20,066 bases of DNA from DASWJZ01 sp964440525. Its GTDB lineage: Bacteria > Pseudomonadota > Alphaproteobacteria > Rhizobiales > Afifellaceae. The position numbers and the translations under genes were made by a program. The notes beneath the pieces were generated by a model. It was not told the origin of the DNA. It ran no database searches and saw only the letters and a list, made by a program, of their open reading frames with translations. Position 1 is the first letter of the stretch, and each line of letters begins with the position of its first letter. This document shows, in pieces, positions 8,043 through 15,060 of the stretch. The stretch is taken from positions 1-20,066 of the forward strand of contig CAYTTC010000062.1 of assembly GCA_964440525.1 (NCBI GenBank). Direction: 5' to 3'.

Positions 8043-8959
8043 GGACCGTTCTCATCACGACCTCGTCTTTCGGGGAGCGCGACAACGACGCGGTTACCGC
8101 TCTGACGGCCGCAAGGATTTCCTTGACCTTCAACCCGTTCGGGCGGCGGCTGAGCGAAGACGAGGCCTGCGACTTGATGAGCCAACATGATCCGCTCGGC
8201 ATTGTCGCCGGTGTCGAGCCGCTTACGGAGCGGGTGCTCGCCGCGGCGCCGTCGTTGAAGGCGGTCGCGCGCTGTGGGACTGGGATGGACTCGGTCGATG
8301 TCGCGGCCGCCGCTCGCCTCGGGATTCGGGTGAGCCGGACGCCAGATGCGCCGGCCGCCGCCGTAGCCGAGCTCACGCTCGGCCTCATGCTCGCCGTGTT
8401 GCGCCGGATTGCGGAGGCCGACCGGACACTCCGCGCCGGCGGCTGGAAAGCCCTGACCGGCGGGCTGCTCGGCGCCCGCACCGTTGGCCTCGTCGGCTAT
8501 GGCCGTGTCGGTCGCCGCGTGGCAAACCTCGTCCGGCCCACCGGGGCGAGAATTATCGCATGCGATCCGCACCTCGCCGAGGCCGATGTGCCTCTGGCGC
8601 CGCTCGAAGAGTTGCTTGCAGCGGCGGATGTCGTTTCGCTGCACGCGCTCCCGGGGAGCCTGCGCCTCGGAAATCGCGAGTTCGGTCTCATGCGGAAGGG
8701 AGCGATCCTCATTAATACGGCGCGCGGCGACCTTGTCGACGAGCCCGCGCTGGTCGAGGCGCTACGGACGGGCCATCTGGCTGGAGTCGGCATCGACGTT
8801 TTTGAGGTCGAACCCTACAAGGGCCCCCTCACAACGATCGAGACAGCGGTGCTCACGGCGCATATGGGTTCCTACGCCGCCGAAACGCGCGCGCAGCAGG
8901 AGCGCGAGGCGCTTTCCAATCTTGTCGCCGACCTCAAGATGGCCGGGGCGTTCCAGTGA
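8039..8959 (+). CDS. D-isomer-specific 2-hydroxyacid dehydrogenase
   Basis: This NAD(P)-dependent enzyme interconverts a D-2-hydroxyacid and its 2-keto acid. The 306-residue protein has the family's two halves. GYGRVG at 153-158 is the nucleotide-binding loop and D176 in ACDPH probably binds the adenosine ribose. The catalytic triad is R229 (NTARGDLVDE), E258 (FEVEP) and H275 (TAHMGS). RCGTGMDSVD at 78-87 resembles the substrate-binding loop of phosphoglycerate dehydrogenase-like members. No C-terminal ACT regulatory domain is present, so it is a short SerA-like form. The GTG start overlaps the upstream stop by four bases, with GGAGGGG at 8021-8027, and its own stop overlaps the phosphatase start. 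Placement between a cytidylyltransferase and a phosphatase suggests a role in making the sugar-acid precursor rather than serine. Confidence 0.9.
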   Translation: MRTVLITTSSFGERDNDAVTALTAARISLTFNPFGRRLSEDEACDLMSQHDPLGIVAGVEPLTERVLAAAPSLKAVARCGTGMDSVDVAAAARLGIRVSRTPDAPAAAVAELTLGLMLAVLRRIAEADRTLRAGGWKALTGGLLGARTVGLVGYGRVGRRVANLVRPTGARIIACDPHLAEADVPLAPLEELLAAADVVSLHALPGSLRLGNREFGLMRKGAILINTARGDLVDEPALVEALRTGHLAGVGIDVFEVEPYKGPLTTIETAVLTAHMGSYAAETRAQQEREALSNLVADLKMAGAFQ

Positions 8960-9615
8960 GCCAGACAGGACGCGCCGTCTTCTTCGACTTTGACGGTGTG
9001 ATCGCCGATTCGGTCGACGTGAAGACGGCCGCCTTTGCCGCGCTCTATGCCGAGTACGGACCGGAGACGATGGCCAAGGTGGAGACCTACCATCTCGCCA
9101 ATCTCGGCATGACGCGCTTCCAGAAGTTCGCCTATTTTCAGCGCGAATTCGTAGCCGGCCCAACCGACGAGCGGACGATCGCAGACCTTGCAACGCGCTT
9201 TGGCCTCGAGGTGAAGCACCGTGTCATCGCGTCGCCGGAAATTCCCGGCGCGCGACGGGCGCTGGAGGTGCTGAGCGAGCGCCTGCCACTTTTCGTCGTT
9301 TCCGCCACGCCGGACGACGAACTGATGGAGATCCTCGTCGCACGCGGCATTGCGCAGTTCTTCACCTCTGCTCACGGCGCCCGCCGCAGCAAGCCGGATA
9401 CCGTCACCGATCTGCTTGCTGGCCATCGCCTCGATCCGGGGTCATGCATCATGGTCGGGGATGCGATGGCGGACTTCCATGCGGCGACGAGGAACGGCGT
9501 TAGGTTTGTTGGGGTTGTCTCCCCGGGTCGACCGAATCCGTTTCCTGCAGGCACGGCGACGATCCCCAACCTTGTCGGCTTCACCGACGATTGCCTGGCG
9601 GAATGGGCCGCATGA
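8956..9615 (+). CDS. HAD-superfamily phosphatase
   Basis: The 219-residue protein is a haloacid-dehalogenase-type hydrolase, most likely a sugar-phosphate phosphatase. Motif I is FFDFDGVIADS (D11 nucleophile, D13 acid/base). Motif II is VVSATP with S116 and T118. Motif III is K146 in RRSKPD. Motif IV is MVGDAMADFHAA with D169 and D173. The helical cap between residues 17 and 95 resembles the beta-phosphoglucomutase/gph-type cap. The GTG start shares four bases with the preceding stop, and the final TGA overlaps the next ATG, so translation is probably coupled. In the pathway it could remove a phosphate from an aldolase product before CMP transfer, as KdsC does for Kdo-8-phosphate. That parallel is inference. 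Confidence 0.9.
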   Translation: MSQTGRAVFFDFDGVIADSVDVKTAAFAALYAEYGPETMAKVETYHLANLGMTRFQKFAYFQREFVAGPTDERTIADLATRFGLEVKHRVIASPEIPGARRALEVLSERLPLFVVSATPDDELMEILVARGIAQFFTSAHGARRSKPDTVTDLLAGHRLDPGSCIMVGDAMADFHAATRNGVRFVGVVSPGRPNPFPAGTATIPNLVGFTDDCLAEWAA

Positions 9616-10553
9616 CACGGCCACCGTCGCACGGTCGAATCGTCGTCATCGGTGGGGGCGGCTTCCTCGGAAGCCATGTCGCCGACGCTCTATCGGATGC
9701 CGGCTATTTGGTGACTGTCGTCGATAGGGTCGCGTCCCCATGGCTGCGGTCCGACCAACAGTCCGTGATCGCCGATATCCGTGACCGCGATGCTCTTGCC
9801 AAGGCCTTCGAAGGCGCTGAAGCGGTGATCAATTTCGCCGGCATTGCCGACATTGCCGCTGCCAACACGAATCCCGTCGAGACCGCCGAGATCAACCTGC
9901 TTGGAACGTTGCAATCCGTCGAAGCAGCTCTCAGCGTCGGCATCAAGCGCTATCTGTTTGCCTCGACGGTCTATGTCTATTCCGACCTCGGCGGTTTCTA
10001 TCGAGCGAGCAAGCAGGCATGCGAAGCCTTCATTGAGACCTATGGACAGGAGCGCGGCCTCGACTACACGATCCTGCGCTATGGAACTCTCTATGGGCGG
10101 CGGGCCGGACCGACCAACCGCATCCACGCGATGATCGAAAGCGCGATCCGCTCCTCCCGCATCTCCTACCCCGGCAGCGGTGAGGCGCTGCGCGATTTCA
10201 TCCACGTCCGCGATGCGGCACGGATGACTGTGCACACACTCGATGCCGCCTATGTCAAACGCCATCTGCTCATCACCGGCCAGGAACGGATGCGGGTCAA
10301 GGACGTGGCCCAGATGATCGCCGAGATCTTGCCAGAAAAGATCGATCTCGAATTCGCCGAAGGCGAGCCCGAGGGCCACTACCATTTGACGCCCTACACC
10401 TTTGCGCCGCGGCTCGGTCAAAAACTCGTTCCGTCCGACTATATCGACATTGGCCAAGGCCTTCTGGATTGCATCCAGGAGATCTGGGAGAAGGAAAACA
10501 GCGGCGAGCCGGTCTACGTGCCGGGCGTGAAGGATCCGCGCAGCGGCGGCTGA
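9612..10553 (+). CDS. NAD-dependent epimerase/dehydratase (extended SDR)
   Basis: This is an extended short-chain dehydrogenase of the nucleotide-sugar epimerase/dehydratase class, 313 residues from the ATG at 9612 that overlaps the phosphatase stop (ATGA). It has the nucleotide-binding loop IGGGGFLGSH at 13-22, D38 at the end of the second strand (suggesting NAD preference), the catalytic ST at 118-119 and the YRASK pair Y130/K134. EALRDFIHVRDAA at 191-203 is the usual substrate-domain signature. The exact reaction (4-epimerase, 4-reductase, dehydratase) cannot be read from the sequence. It is the last gene of the + strand cassette. Its 3' end overlaps the 3' end of the - strand C-methyltransferase gene by 40 bp. 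It might act on either the CMP-linked acid or the CDP-linked keto sugar. Confidence 0.88.
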   Translation: MTRPPSHGRIVVIGGGGFLGSHVADALSDAGYLVTVVDRVASPWLRSDQQSVIADIRDRDALAKAFEGAEAVINFAGIADIAAANTNPVETAEINLLGTLQSVEAALSVGIKRYLFASTVYVYSDLGGFYRASKQACEAFIETYGQERGLDYTILRYGTLYGRRAGPTNRIHAMIESAIRSSRISYPGSGEALRDFIHVRDAARMTVHTLDAAYVKRHLLITGQERMRVKDVAQMIAEILPEKIDLEFAEGEPEGHYHLTPYTFAPRLGQKLVPSDYIDIGQGLLDCIQEIWEKENSGEPVYVPGVKDPRSGG

Positions 10554-11866
10554 AAGCGCCTGCGATCGCCTGGACGCTCCGGCGCCAGCGCCTCCGTCAG
10601 GCTTGGCTCACCAGGCGCGCTTTGCTCTCGGCGCGGGCTGACGATCGCCAGTTCCGGGCGCAGCGTTATGAACCGGCCACCCCAATCCTCGATGGCGAGC
10701 CACTCGGACATGATCTCGTCCTGGATATTCCAGGGCAGGACGAGAACATAATCAGGCTTCGTCTCGTAAATTGCCTCCGGCCTAAGAACCGGGATTCCGG
10801 TTCCCGGCAGGATGCGGCCCTGCTTGGCGGGATTGCGGTCCACCGTGTAGTCGAGGAAATCCGTCCCGATCCCGCAATAGTTCAACAGAGTATTGCCCTT
10901 CGCCGGGGCGCCGTAGCCGACGATGGTCTTGCCCGCGTCTTTCAGGCTGATCAGCAGTTCCAGCAGCGCGCGCTTCGCCGCCTTCGTCCTTTCCCCAAAG
11001 GACTTGTAGGTCTCCATCCGGTCGAGCCCGGCCGCGCATTCCTCTTCGATGAGGCGGCCAACCGCCGCTTCCGGCGCCGCAACGGCGGATTCGTGCTGGA
11101 GGTAAAGCCGCAGCGATCCGCCGTGCGTGGAGAGCCGCTCGACATCGACCGTCTTCAGTCGGTGGCGGGCGAAAAGAGGCATGAGCGCCAAGCCGGACAG
11201 ATACGAATAGTGCTCGTGATAGATCGTATCGAACTGCGTGTTGGCGATGAGCTCCAGGAGATGGGGAAATTCCGCGGTCACCGTTCCCTCAGGCTTCAAA
11301 AGAATCGCCAGGCCAGAGACGAAGTCGTTCAGATCCGGTACATGCGCAAGCACGTTGTTTGCAACGATCAGGTCTGCGCCCTGCCCGTTCTCGCGGAGTC
11401 GCTCCGCGGTCTTGCAGCCGAAGAAATCGACGACCGCCTGCACCCCGCGCGCCTTGGCAGCCGCTGCACAATTGGCGGCGGGATCGACGCCAAAACTCGG
11501 AATGCCGCGCTCAACGAAATATTGCAGCAGGTAGCCGTCATTCGACGCGATCTCGACCACCTGCGAATTCTCGTCCAGCGAAAACCGAGGTATCGCGGTC
11601 TCGACGAAGCGTCGCGCATGCTCGAGCCAGGACGTGGCGAAGGAAGAGAAGTAGATGTAGTCGCCGTGGAAATGCGTCTCGCGCGCAGTGAAGTCCTGCA
11701 GCTGCACGAGCTTGCATACATCGCAGACATAAGCGCGAAGCGGATAGAAGGTCTCCGGCGCCGTCGACTCCTCGGCAGTGCGGAAAGCATTTGAGATCGG
11801 CTGCAGACCAAGATCGACGAAAAGCGTCGAAAGCGGATTTGCGCAAGCACGGCAGAGCTGCGTCAC
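10514..11866 (-). CDS. zinc-binding sugar C-methyltransferase (TylC3/NovU-like)
   Basis: The 450-residue protein resembles C-methyltransferases that add a methyl branch to NDP-keto-deoxysugars. Four cysteines (C5, C8, C48, C51) form the N-terminal zinc site. The SAM domain follows with VVEIASNDGYLLQ at 103-115. YHEHY at 216-220 holds the Tyr and His thought to act as bases in the TcaB9-type enzymes. The C-terminal Rossmann-like domain has IVGYGAPAKGNTLL at 315-328. Family members usually stop near 410; here a 40-residue Pro/Arg-rich tail follows, and its last 13 codons overlap the convergent epimerase gene. The GTG start shares four bases with the stop of rfbG, so the three - strand genes are coupled. 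The likely substrate is the CDP-4-keto-6-deoxyglucose made by RfbG, or a product of it. This is inferred from context. Confidence 0.88.
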   Translation of the reverse strand: MTQLCRACANPLSTLFVDLGLQPISNAFRTAEESTAPETFYPLRAYVCDVCKLVQLQDFTARETHFHGDYIYFSSFATSWLEHARRFVETAIPRFSLDENSQVVEIASNDGYLLQYFVERGIPSFGVDPAANCAAAAKARGVQAVVDFFGCKTAERLRENGQGADLIVANNVLAHVPDLNDFVSGLAILLKPEGTVTAEFPHLLELIANTQFDTIYHEHYSYLSGLALMPLFARHRLKTVDVERLSTHGGSLRLYLQHESAVAAPEAAVGRLIEEECAAGLDRMETYKSFGERTKAAKRALLELLISLKDAGKTIVGYGAPAKGNTLLNYCGIGTDFLDYTVDRNPAKQGRILPGTGIPVLRPEAIYETKPDYVLVLPWNIQDEIMSEWLAIEDWGGRFITLRPELAIVSPRREQSAPGEPSLTEALAPERPGDRRRFQPPLRGSFTPGT

Positions 11867-12966
11867 CGGATTCGCCTACCGGCAGCGCCGGCCGCATCGA
11901 CCGATTGCGAAAGCGCCTCATAGGCCCGTATCTGATCGAGACTGGCACCGCGCATGTCCTCGCCGCGCCGGTGGGCACTGTACCAATGTGCCGTCCATTG
12001 GATGGCCTCTGCGCTCGTCAACCGGTCGGTCCACCCAAGAATCCGCCGCGCAGCCGAGCTGTCGATCGCAAGCCGCACCGCCTCGCGCGGGCCGATGACG
12101 GGATCGCGTCGCCATGACGCGGGCGCACCGAGCGCCGCAAGCATCGCTTCGGCCATCGCGCGCACCGGCAGCTCTGCCCCAGACGGACCGAAATTGAGCG
12201 ACCGCGGCACATCCCTGCCCGCAACCAGCGCCGCGACATAACTGAAATAGCCGGCGAGGCAATCCAGCACATGCTGCCACGGCCGGGTCGAATCGGGGTG
12301 CCGGAGCAAGGGAACCTCGCCGCTTGCCGCAGCGCGAACCACATCGGGAACGAGGCGGTCTTCGCCGAAATCGCCACCCCCGACGACATTGCCGCCGCGA
12401 GCAGTGGCAACGGCCACGCCGCGCGGCTCGAAATAGCTTTCGGCGAAGGCCCGCGTCAGAATCTCCGCTGCAGCCTTGGAAGCAGCGTATGGCTCGTGCC
12501 CGCCGAGCGGATCAGTCTCGACGAAGCGGCCGCCAGCGTTGCGATTGTCGTAGACCTTGTCCGTTGTCACGACCAGCACCGCCTTCAGGTCGGGCGACTC
12601 GCGAAGCGCCTCGAGGAGGTGCGCAGTGCCGAGCACATTCGTCGCCACAGTGGAAACGGGATCGCGCGCCGCGCGGCGGACGATTGCCTGTGCCGCCATG
12701 TGCAGCACGATTTCGGGTCGGCAGGCGGCGACTATGCCGGCGACGGCATCGCGATCTCTAAGATCGGCGATGCGGTGATCGACGTCGCCCGCGGCGCCGG
12801 CGACCTCAAAGAAGGCCGGCTCGGTGTCGGCCGGCAGAGCCACTCCGGTCACCACAGCGCCCGCCTGCTTGAGCCACAACGCCGCCCAAGTGCCCTTGAA
12901 GCCCGTGTGACCAGTCAGGAGAACGCGCCGGTGACGCCAAAGCGCTGGATCGAGGACAGCGTTCAC
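11863..12966 (-). CDS. rfbG: CDP-glucose 4,6-dehydratase
   Basis: RfbG converts CDP-glucose to CDP-4-keto-6-deoxyglucose, the common precursor of many 6-deoxy and 3,6-dideoxy sugars. The GTG at 12966 overlaps the rfbF stop by four bases and gives a 367-residue protein, close to the usual length of about 360. RVLLTGHTGFKGTW at 14-27 is the diagnostic nucleotide loop of this subfamily (GHTGFKG rather than GGAGFIG). The catalytic TTDK lies at 134-137 and YAASK at 160-164. RGGNVVGGGDF, near residue 190, is also typical. The reading frame stays open far upstream through rfbF, but that part is a shadow. No rfbH-type C3-dehydratase is present in the window, so the pathway here need not lead to a 3,6-dideoxyhexose. 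Confidence 0.95.
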   Translation of the reverse strand: MNAVLDPALWRHRRVLLTGHTGFKGTWAALWLKQAGAVVTGVALPADTEPAFFEVAGAAGDVDHRIADLRDRDAVAGIVAACRPEIVLHMAAQAIVRRAARDPVSTVATNVLGTAHLLEALRESPDLKAVLVVTTDKVYDNRNAGGRFVETDPLGGHEPYAASKAAAEILTRAFAESYFEPRGVAVATARGGNVVGGGDFGEDRLVPDVVRAAASGEVPLLRHPDSTRPWQHVLDCLAGYFSYVAALVAGRDVPRSLNFGPSGAELPVRAMAEAMLAALGAPASWRRDPVIGPREAVRLAIDSSAARRILGWTDRLTSAEAIQWTAHWYSAHRRGEDMRGASLDQIRAYEALSQSVDAAGAAGRRIR

Positions 12967-13736
12967 GGCCAAAGCTTCCAGGGCGCGCGCCCGGAATTCC
13001 ACATGTCTTCGAGCTGATTCTTGTCGCGCAACGTGTCCATTGGGTGCCAGAAGCCGCGATGCTTGTAGGCGCGCAATTCGCCGTCGCTCGCAAGACCCTG
13101 CAGCGCCTCCCCCTCCCAGGCGCTGTCGTCGGCTTCGATGCGGTCGATCACCGCCGGGTCGAGCACGAAGAACCCGCCGCTGATGAAGCCGTGGTCGCCA
13201 GGCGGCTTCTCGGTGAAACGGCGCACGCTGTCGCCGTCGAGGTCGACCGCGCCAAAGCGGCCCGGCGGAACGACCGCCGTCAGCGTCGCAAGCCGCCCAT
13301 GCGCCCGATGGAATGCGACCAAGGCGCCGACATCGAGGTCGGCGACCCCGTCGCCATAGGTGAAGCAGAACGGCTCGCTCGCATCGAGATAGCCACGAAC
13401 GCGCTTCAACCGACCCCCCGTCATGGTCTGATCGCCGGTGTCGACCAACGCGATCCGCCACGGCTCGACGGCGCTCTGCCGGTATTCGATGCGGTTGGCG
13501 GCGGCGTCGATCACCATGTCGGAATGGTGCATGACGAAGTTCGCGAAATACTCCTTGATCACATAGCCCTTGTAGCCGAGGCAGATCACGAAGTCCGTAA
13601 GCCCATGGTGGGCATAGATCTTCATGATGTGCCAGAGGATCGGGCGGCCACCGATTTCCACCATCGGCTTCGGTCGGAGCTGCGATTCCTCGGCAAGTCG
13701 GGTTCCAAGCCCTCCCGCCAGAATGACGACTTTCAT
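12963..13736 (-). CDS. rfbF: glucose-1-phosphate cytidylyltransferase
   Basis: RfbF makes CDP-glucose from CTP and glucose-1-phosphate, committing carbon to CDP-deoxysugars. Translation from ATG 13736 begins MKVVILAGGLGTRLAEES, the exact family signature, and gives 257 residues, the usual length. Further motifs are RPKPMVEIGGRPILWHIM at 21-38, TYGDGVADLD at 126-135 with the metal-binding D129, GRFGAVDLDG at 159-168, TEKP at 175-178 and HPMDTLRDKNQLE at 231-243 with D234. It is the first gene of the - strand operon rfbF-rfbG-C-methyltransferase, and each junction is a GTGA overlap. The upstream region up to 13929 is shared with the divergent secreted-protein gene. Confidence 0.96.
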   Translation of the reverse strand: MKVVILAGGLGTRLAEESQLRPKPMVEIGGRPILWHIMKIYAHHGLTDFVICLGYKGYVIKEYFANFVMHHSDMVIDAAANRIEYRQSAVEPWRIALVDTGDQTMTGGRLKRVRGYLDASEPFCFTYGDGVADLDVGALVAFHRAHGRLATLTAVVPPGRFGAVDLDGDSVRRFTEKPPGDHGFISGGFFVLDPAVIDRIEADDSAWEGEALQGLASDGELRAYKHRGFWHPMDTLRDKNQLEDMWNSGRAPWKLWP

Positions 13737-13929
13737 GATCCGGTTTTTGCGTCCAACGGCGCTCTCGGTGCAAACGGCCGCCTTGCCCATGCGCAGCCGG
13801 AAACTGCATAGATCAAAGCCCGGCTTCCCGCCACCACGCCCATGAGTTGATAGCAACCAGCTCCCGCTGTTCTTCTCTCGCGATTCGATGTTAAATCGCA
13901 TTGAGGGGTCGAACAGGGAGGCTGGACAA
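13737..13929. other. divergent intergenic region with a small inverted repeat
   Basis: This 193-bp gap separates the divergent rfbF and secreted-protein genes and should carry both promoters. It contains a 6-bp inverted repeat, GCGATT at 13880-13885 and AATCGC at 13894-13899, with an 8-base spacer. That spacing would fit a small operator, but such a short repeat can occur by chance. I saw no convincing sigma-70 promoter boxes. Confidence 0.5.
13916..13921 (+). promoter_or_regulatory. Shine-Dalgarno site for the secreted Cys/His-rich protein
   Basis: GGGAGG ends eight bases before the ATG at 13930. It supports that start over the in-frame ATG at 13888, because translation from 13930 begins directly with a good signal peptide. 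Confidence 0.75.
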
Positions 13930-14331
13930 ATGCGCCTTAATCGAATCGTGGCGGTTACCGCCGTAGTTTTTGGGATGTGCTCGCTCGCCTACGCAGCCGG
14001 CCCGGTCGCTCCGAACGTCAATCCGTTCTTTCCGGGTCTTACTCCGATCCCGGTTCACAGCTCGTGCCATCAGAATCTGCGGACTCACGGCGGCGCGTAT
14101 CCACAGCATTACCATCGCCAGAGTGACTGCGCCGTAATCTCCGCGGACGACGCCGACGACTACGACGACTGCCATCATAGCGTCTTGCGGCATTTCCTTC
14201 CGGGATATGGCAAGGTCTGGCATCGGCATCGCGGATCAAATTGCCACGTGGAGCTTTACGAGCACGAAGGCGGCCCGACGCCCGGATACGGCGGCTGTTT
14301 CCAGATCGGACCGGCGACGATCTGTCCGTAG
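13930..14331 (+). CDS. small secreted Cys- and His-rich protein, unknown function
   Basis: I do not recognise this 133-residue protein. It begins with a clear signal peptide: MRLNR, a hydrophobic stretch (IVAVTAVVFGMCSLA) and a likely signal peptidase I site after AYA (residue 22). The mature part has six cysteines (46, 67, 81, 105, 123, 132), an even number that fits three disulfides in the periplasm. It also has twelve histidines, including H60/H62, HH at 82-83 and H98/H100, and an Asp-rich stretch, DDADDYDD at 73-80. The histidines and aspartates could bind metal ions, but no known site is evident. The gene stands alone on the + strand between rfbF (divergent) and cobO (convergent). The strong ribosome-binding site supports a real gene. 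Confidence 0.78.
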   Translation: MRLNRIVAVTAVVFGMCSLAYAAGPVAPNVNPFFPGLTPIPVHSSCHQNLRTHGGAYPQHYHRQSDCAVISADDADDYDDCHHSVLRHFLPGYGKVWHRHRGSNCHVELYEHEGGPTPGYGGCFQIGPATICP

Positions 14332-14336
14332 TGGCC

Positions 14337-14372
14337 AACGCTGTTTTGTAACGGCAGTCGCGTAGCAGCGTT
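14337..14372. terminator. possible bidirectional terminator-like inverted repeat
   Basis: AACGCTG at 14337-14343 and CAGCGTT at 14366-14372 form a 7-bp inverted repeat with a 22-base loop, in the 49-bp gap between two converging genes. The position suits a terminator, but the stem is short, the loop long and there is no T-run, so the call is weak. Confidence 0.25.
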
Positions 14373-14380
14373 CCGCGGAC

Positions 14381-15004
14381 TCAAAATTCAATCCCCTTCT
14401 GCGCCTTCACACCGGAGCGGAAGGGGTGTTTTACCTGCTCCATCTCGGTGACGAGATCGGCGGCTTCGACGAGTTCGTCCTTGGCGTTTCTCCCGGTGAC
14501 GACGACGTGCTTCATCGGCGGGCGGGCGGCGAGCGCCGCGACCACCTCGGCGATGTCGAGATAGTCGTAGCGGAGGACAATGTTCAGCTCGTCGAGGATG
14601 ACGAGTTGATGCTCGTCGTCCATGAGGAAATCCTTCGCCTTCTCCCAGGCGGCCTTCGCGGCGGCGATGTCGCGGGCACGATCCTGCGTCTCCCAGGTAA
14701 AACCCTCGCCCATCGTATGAATGGTCACCTGATCGCCAAATTTTTCGAGCGCCGCCCGCTCGCCGGTCTGCCATTTTCCCTTCACGAACTGGACGATCGC
14801 GACTTTCATGCCGTTGCCGAGCGCGCGGAAGACGAGGCCGAAAGCCGCGGTAGATTTGCCCTTGCCCTTGCCGGTGTGGACGATAAGGAGGCCTTTCTCG
14901 ATCGTCTTCGTCGCGATGATCTTGTCGCGCGCCTCCTTCTTGCGGCGCATTTTCTCGGCGTGTTTGGCGTTGATTTCCGCTTCGGACAGGCCTTCGATCT
15001 TCAT
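14381..15004 (-). CDS. cobO: corrinoid (cob(I)yrinic acid a,c-diamide) adenosyltransferase
   Basis: CobO (CobA/BtuR type) attaches the 5'-deoxyadenosyl group of ATP to the cobalt of corrinoids during cobalamin synthesis or salvage. The 207-residue protein from ATG 15004 matches the usual length. The P-loop variant HTGKGKGKST lies at 43-52, QFVKGKWQTGE at 72-82, the Walker-B-like LVILDELN at 134-141 and VTGRNA at 169-174. The very conserved C-terminus, HPFRSGVKAQKGIEF, is at 193-207. The N-terminal 35 residues are charged and helical, as in other CobO proteins. I chose ATG 15004 because a GGGGG lies just upstream. A TTG-type start further up would reach into the divergent VOC gene's leader. 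cobN and cobW, on the same strand beyond one intervening + strand gene, support the B12 role. Confidence 0.95.
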   Translation of the reverse strand: MKIEGLSEAEINAKHAEKMRRKKEARDKIIATKTIEKGLLIVHTGKGKGKSTAAFGLVFRALGNGMKVAIVQFVKGKWQTGERAALEKFGDQVTIHTMGEGFTWETQDRARDIAAAKAAWEKAKDFLMDDEHQLVILDELNIVLRYDYLDIAEVVAALAARPPMKHVVVTGRNAKDELVEAADLVTEMEQVKHPFRSGVKAQKGIEF

Positions 15005-15060
15005 GAGAACCCCCAGCTTCACGCACGACATGGCGCGCGTGTCGCGCGTTGGAGAGCGAA

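Noticed and set aside
7451..8644. 397-codon open frame on the - strand opposite the cytidylyltransferase and dehydrogenase genes
   Set aside because: It runs antisense to two genes with clear family motifs; its translation is Arg/Ser-rich with no recognisable domain, as expected for GC-rich shadow frames.
10469..11794. 441-codon open frame on the + strand opposite the C-methyltransferase
   Set aside because: The - strand protein has intact zinc, SAM and catalytic motifs. The antisense frame has none and is Arg-rich.
6134..13736. Recently acquired genomic island
   Set aside because: Gene set is of the variable surface-glycan type, but there is no integrase, transposase, tRNA boundary or obvious base-composition shift in the window.
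12967..13809. Upstream continuation of the rfbG frame, which would give a 648-residue protein
   Set aside because: The added part is out of frame with rfbF on the same strand and looks like a shadow. The GTG at 12966 with a GTGA overlap gives a normal-length RfbG.
15005..15060. Cobalamin riboswitch upstream of cobO
   Set aside because: The 56-bp gap is far too short for a B12 riboswitch and I saw no B12-box-like sequence. The gap before cobN is filled by a palindromic repeat instead. A riboswitch upstream of cobW would lie outside the window.
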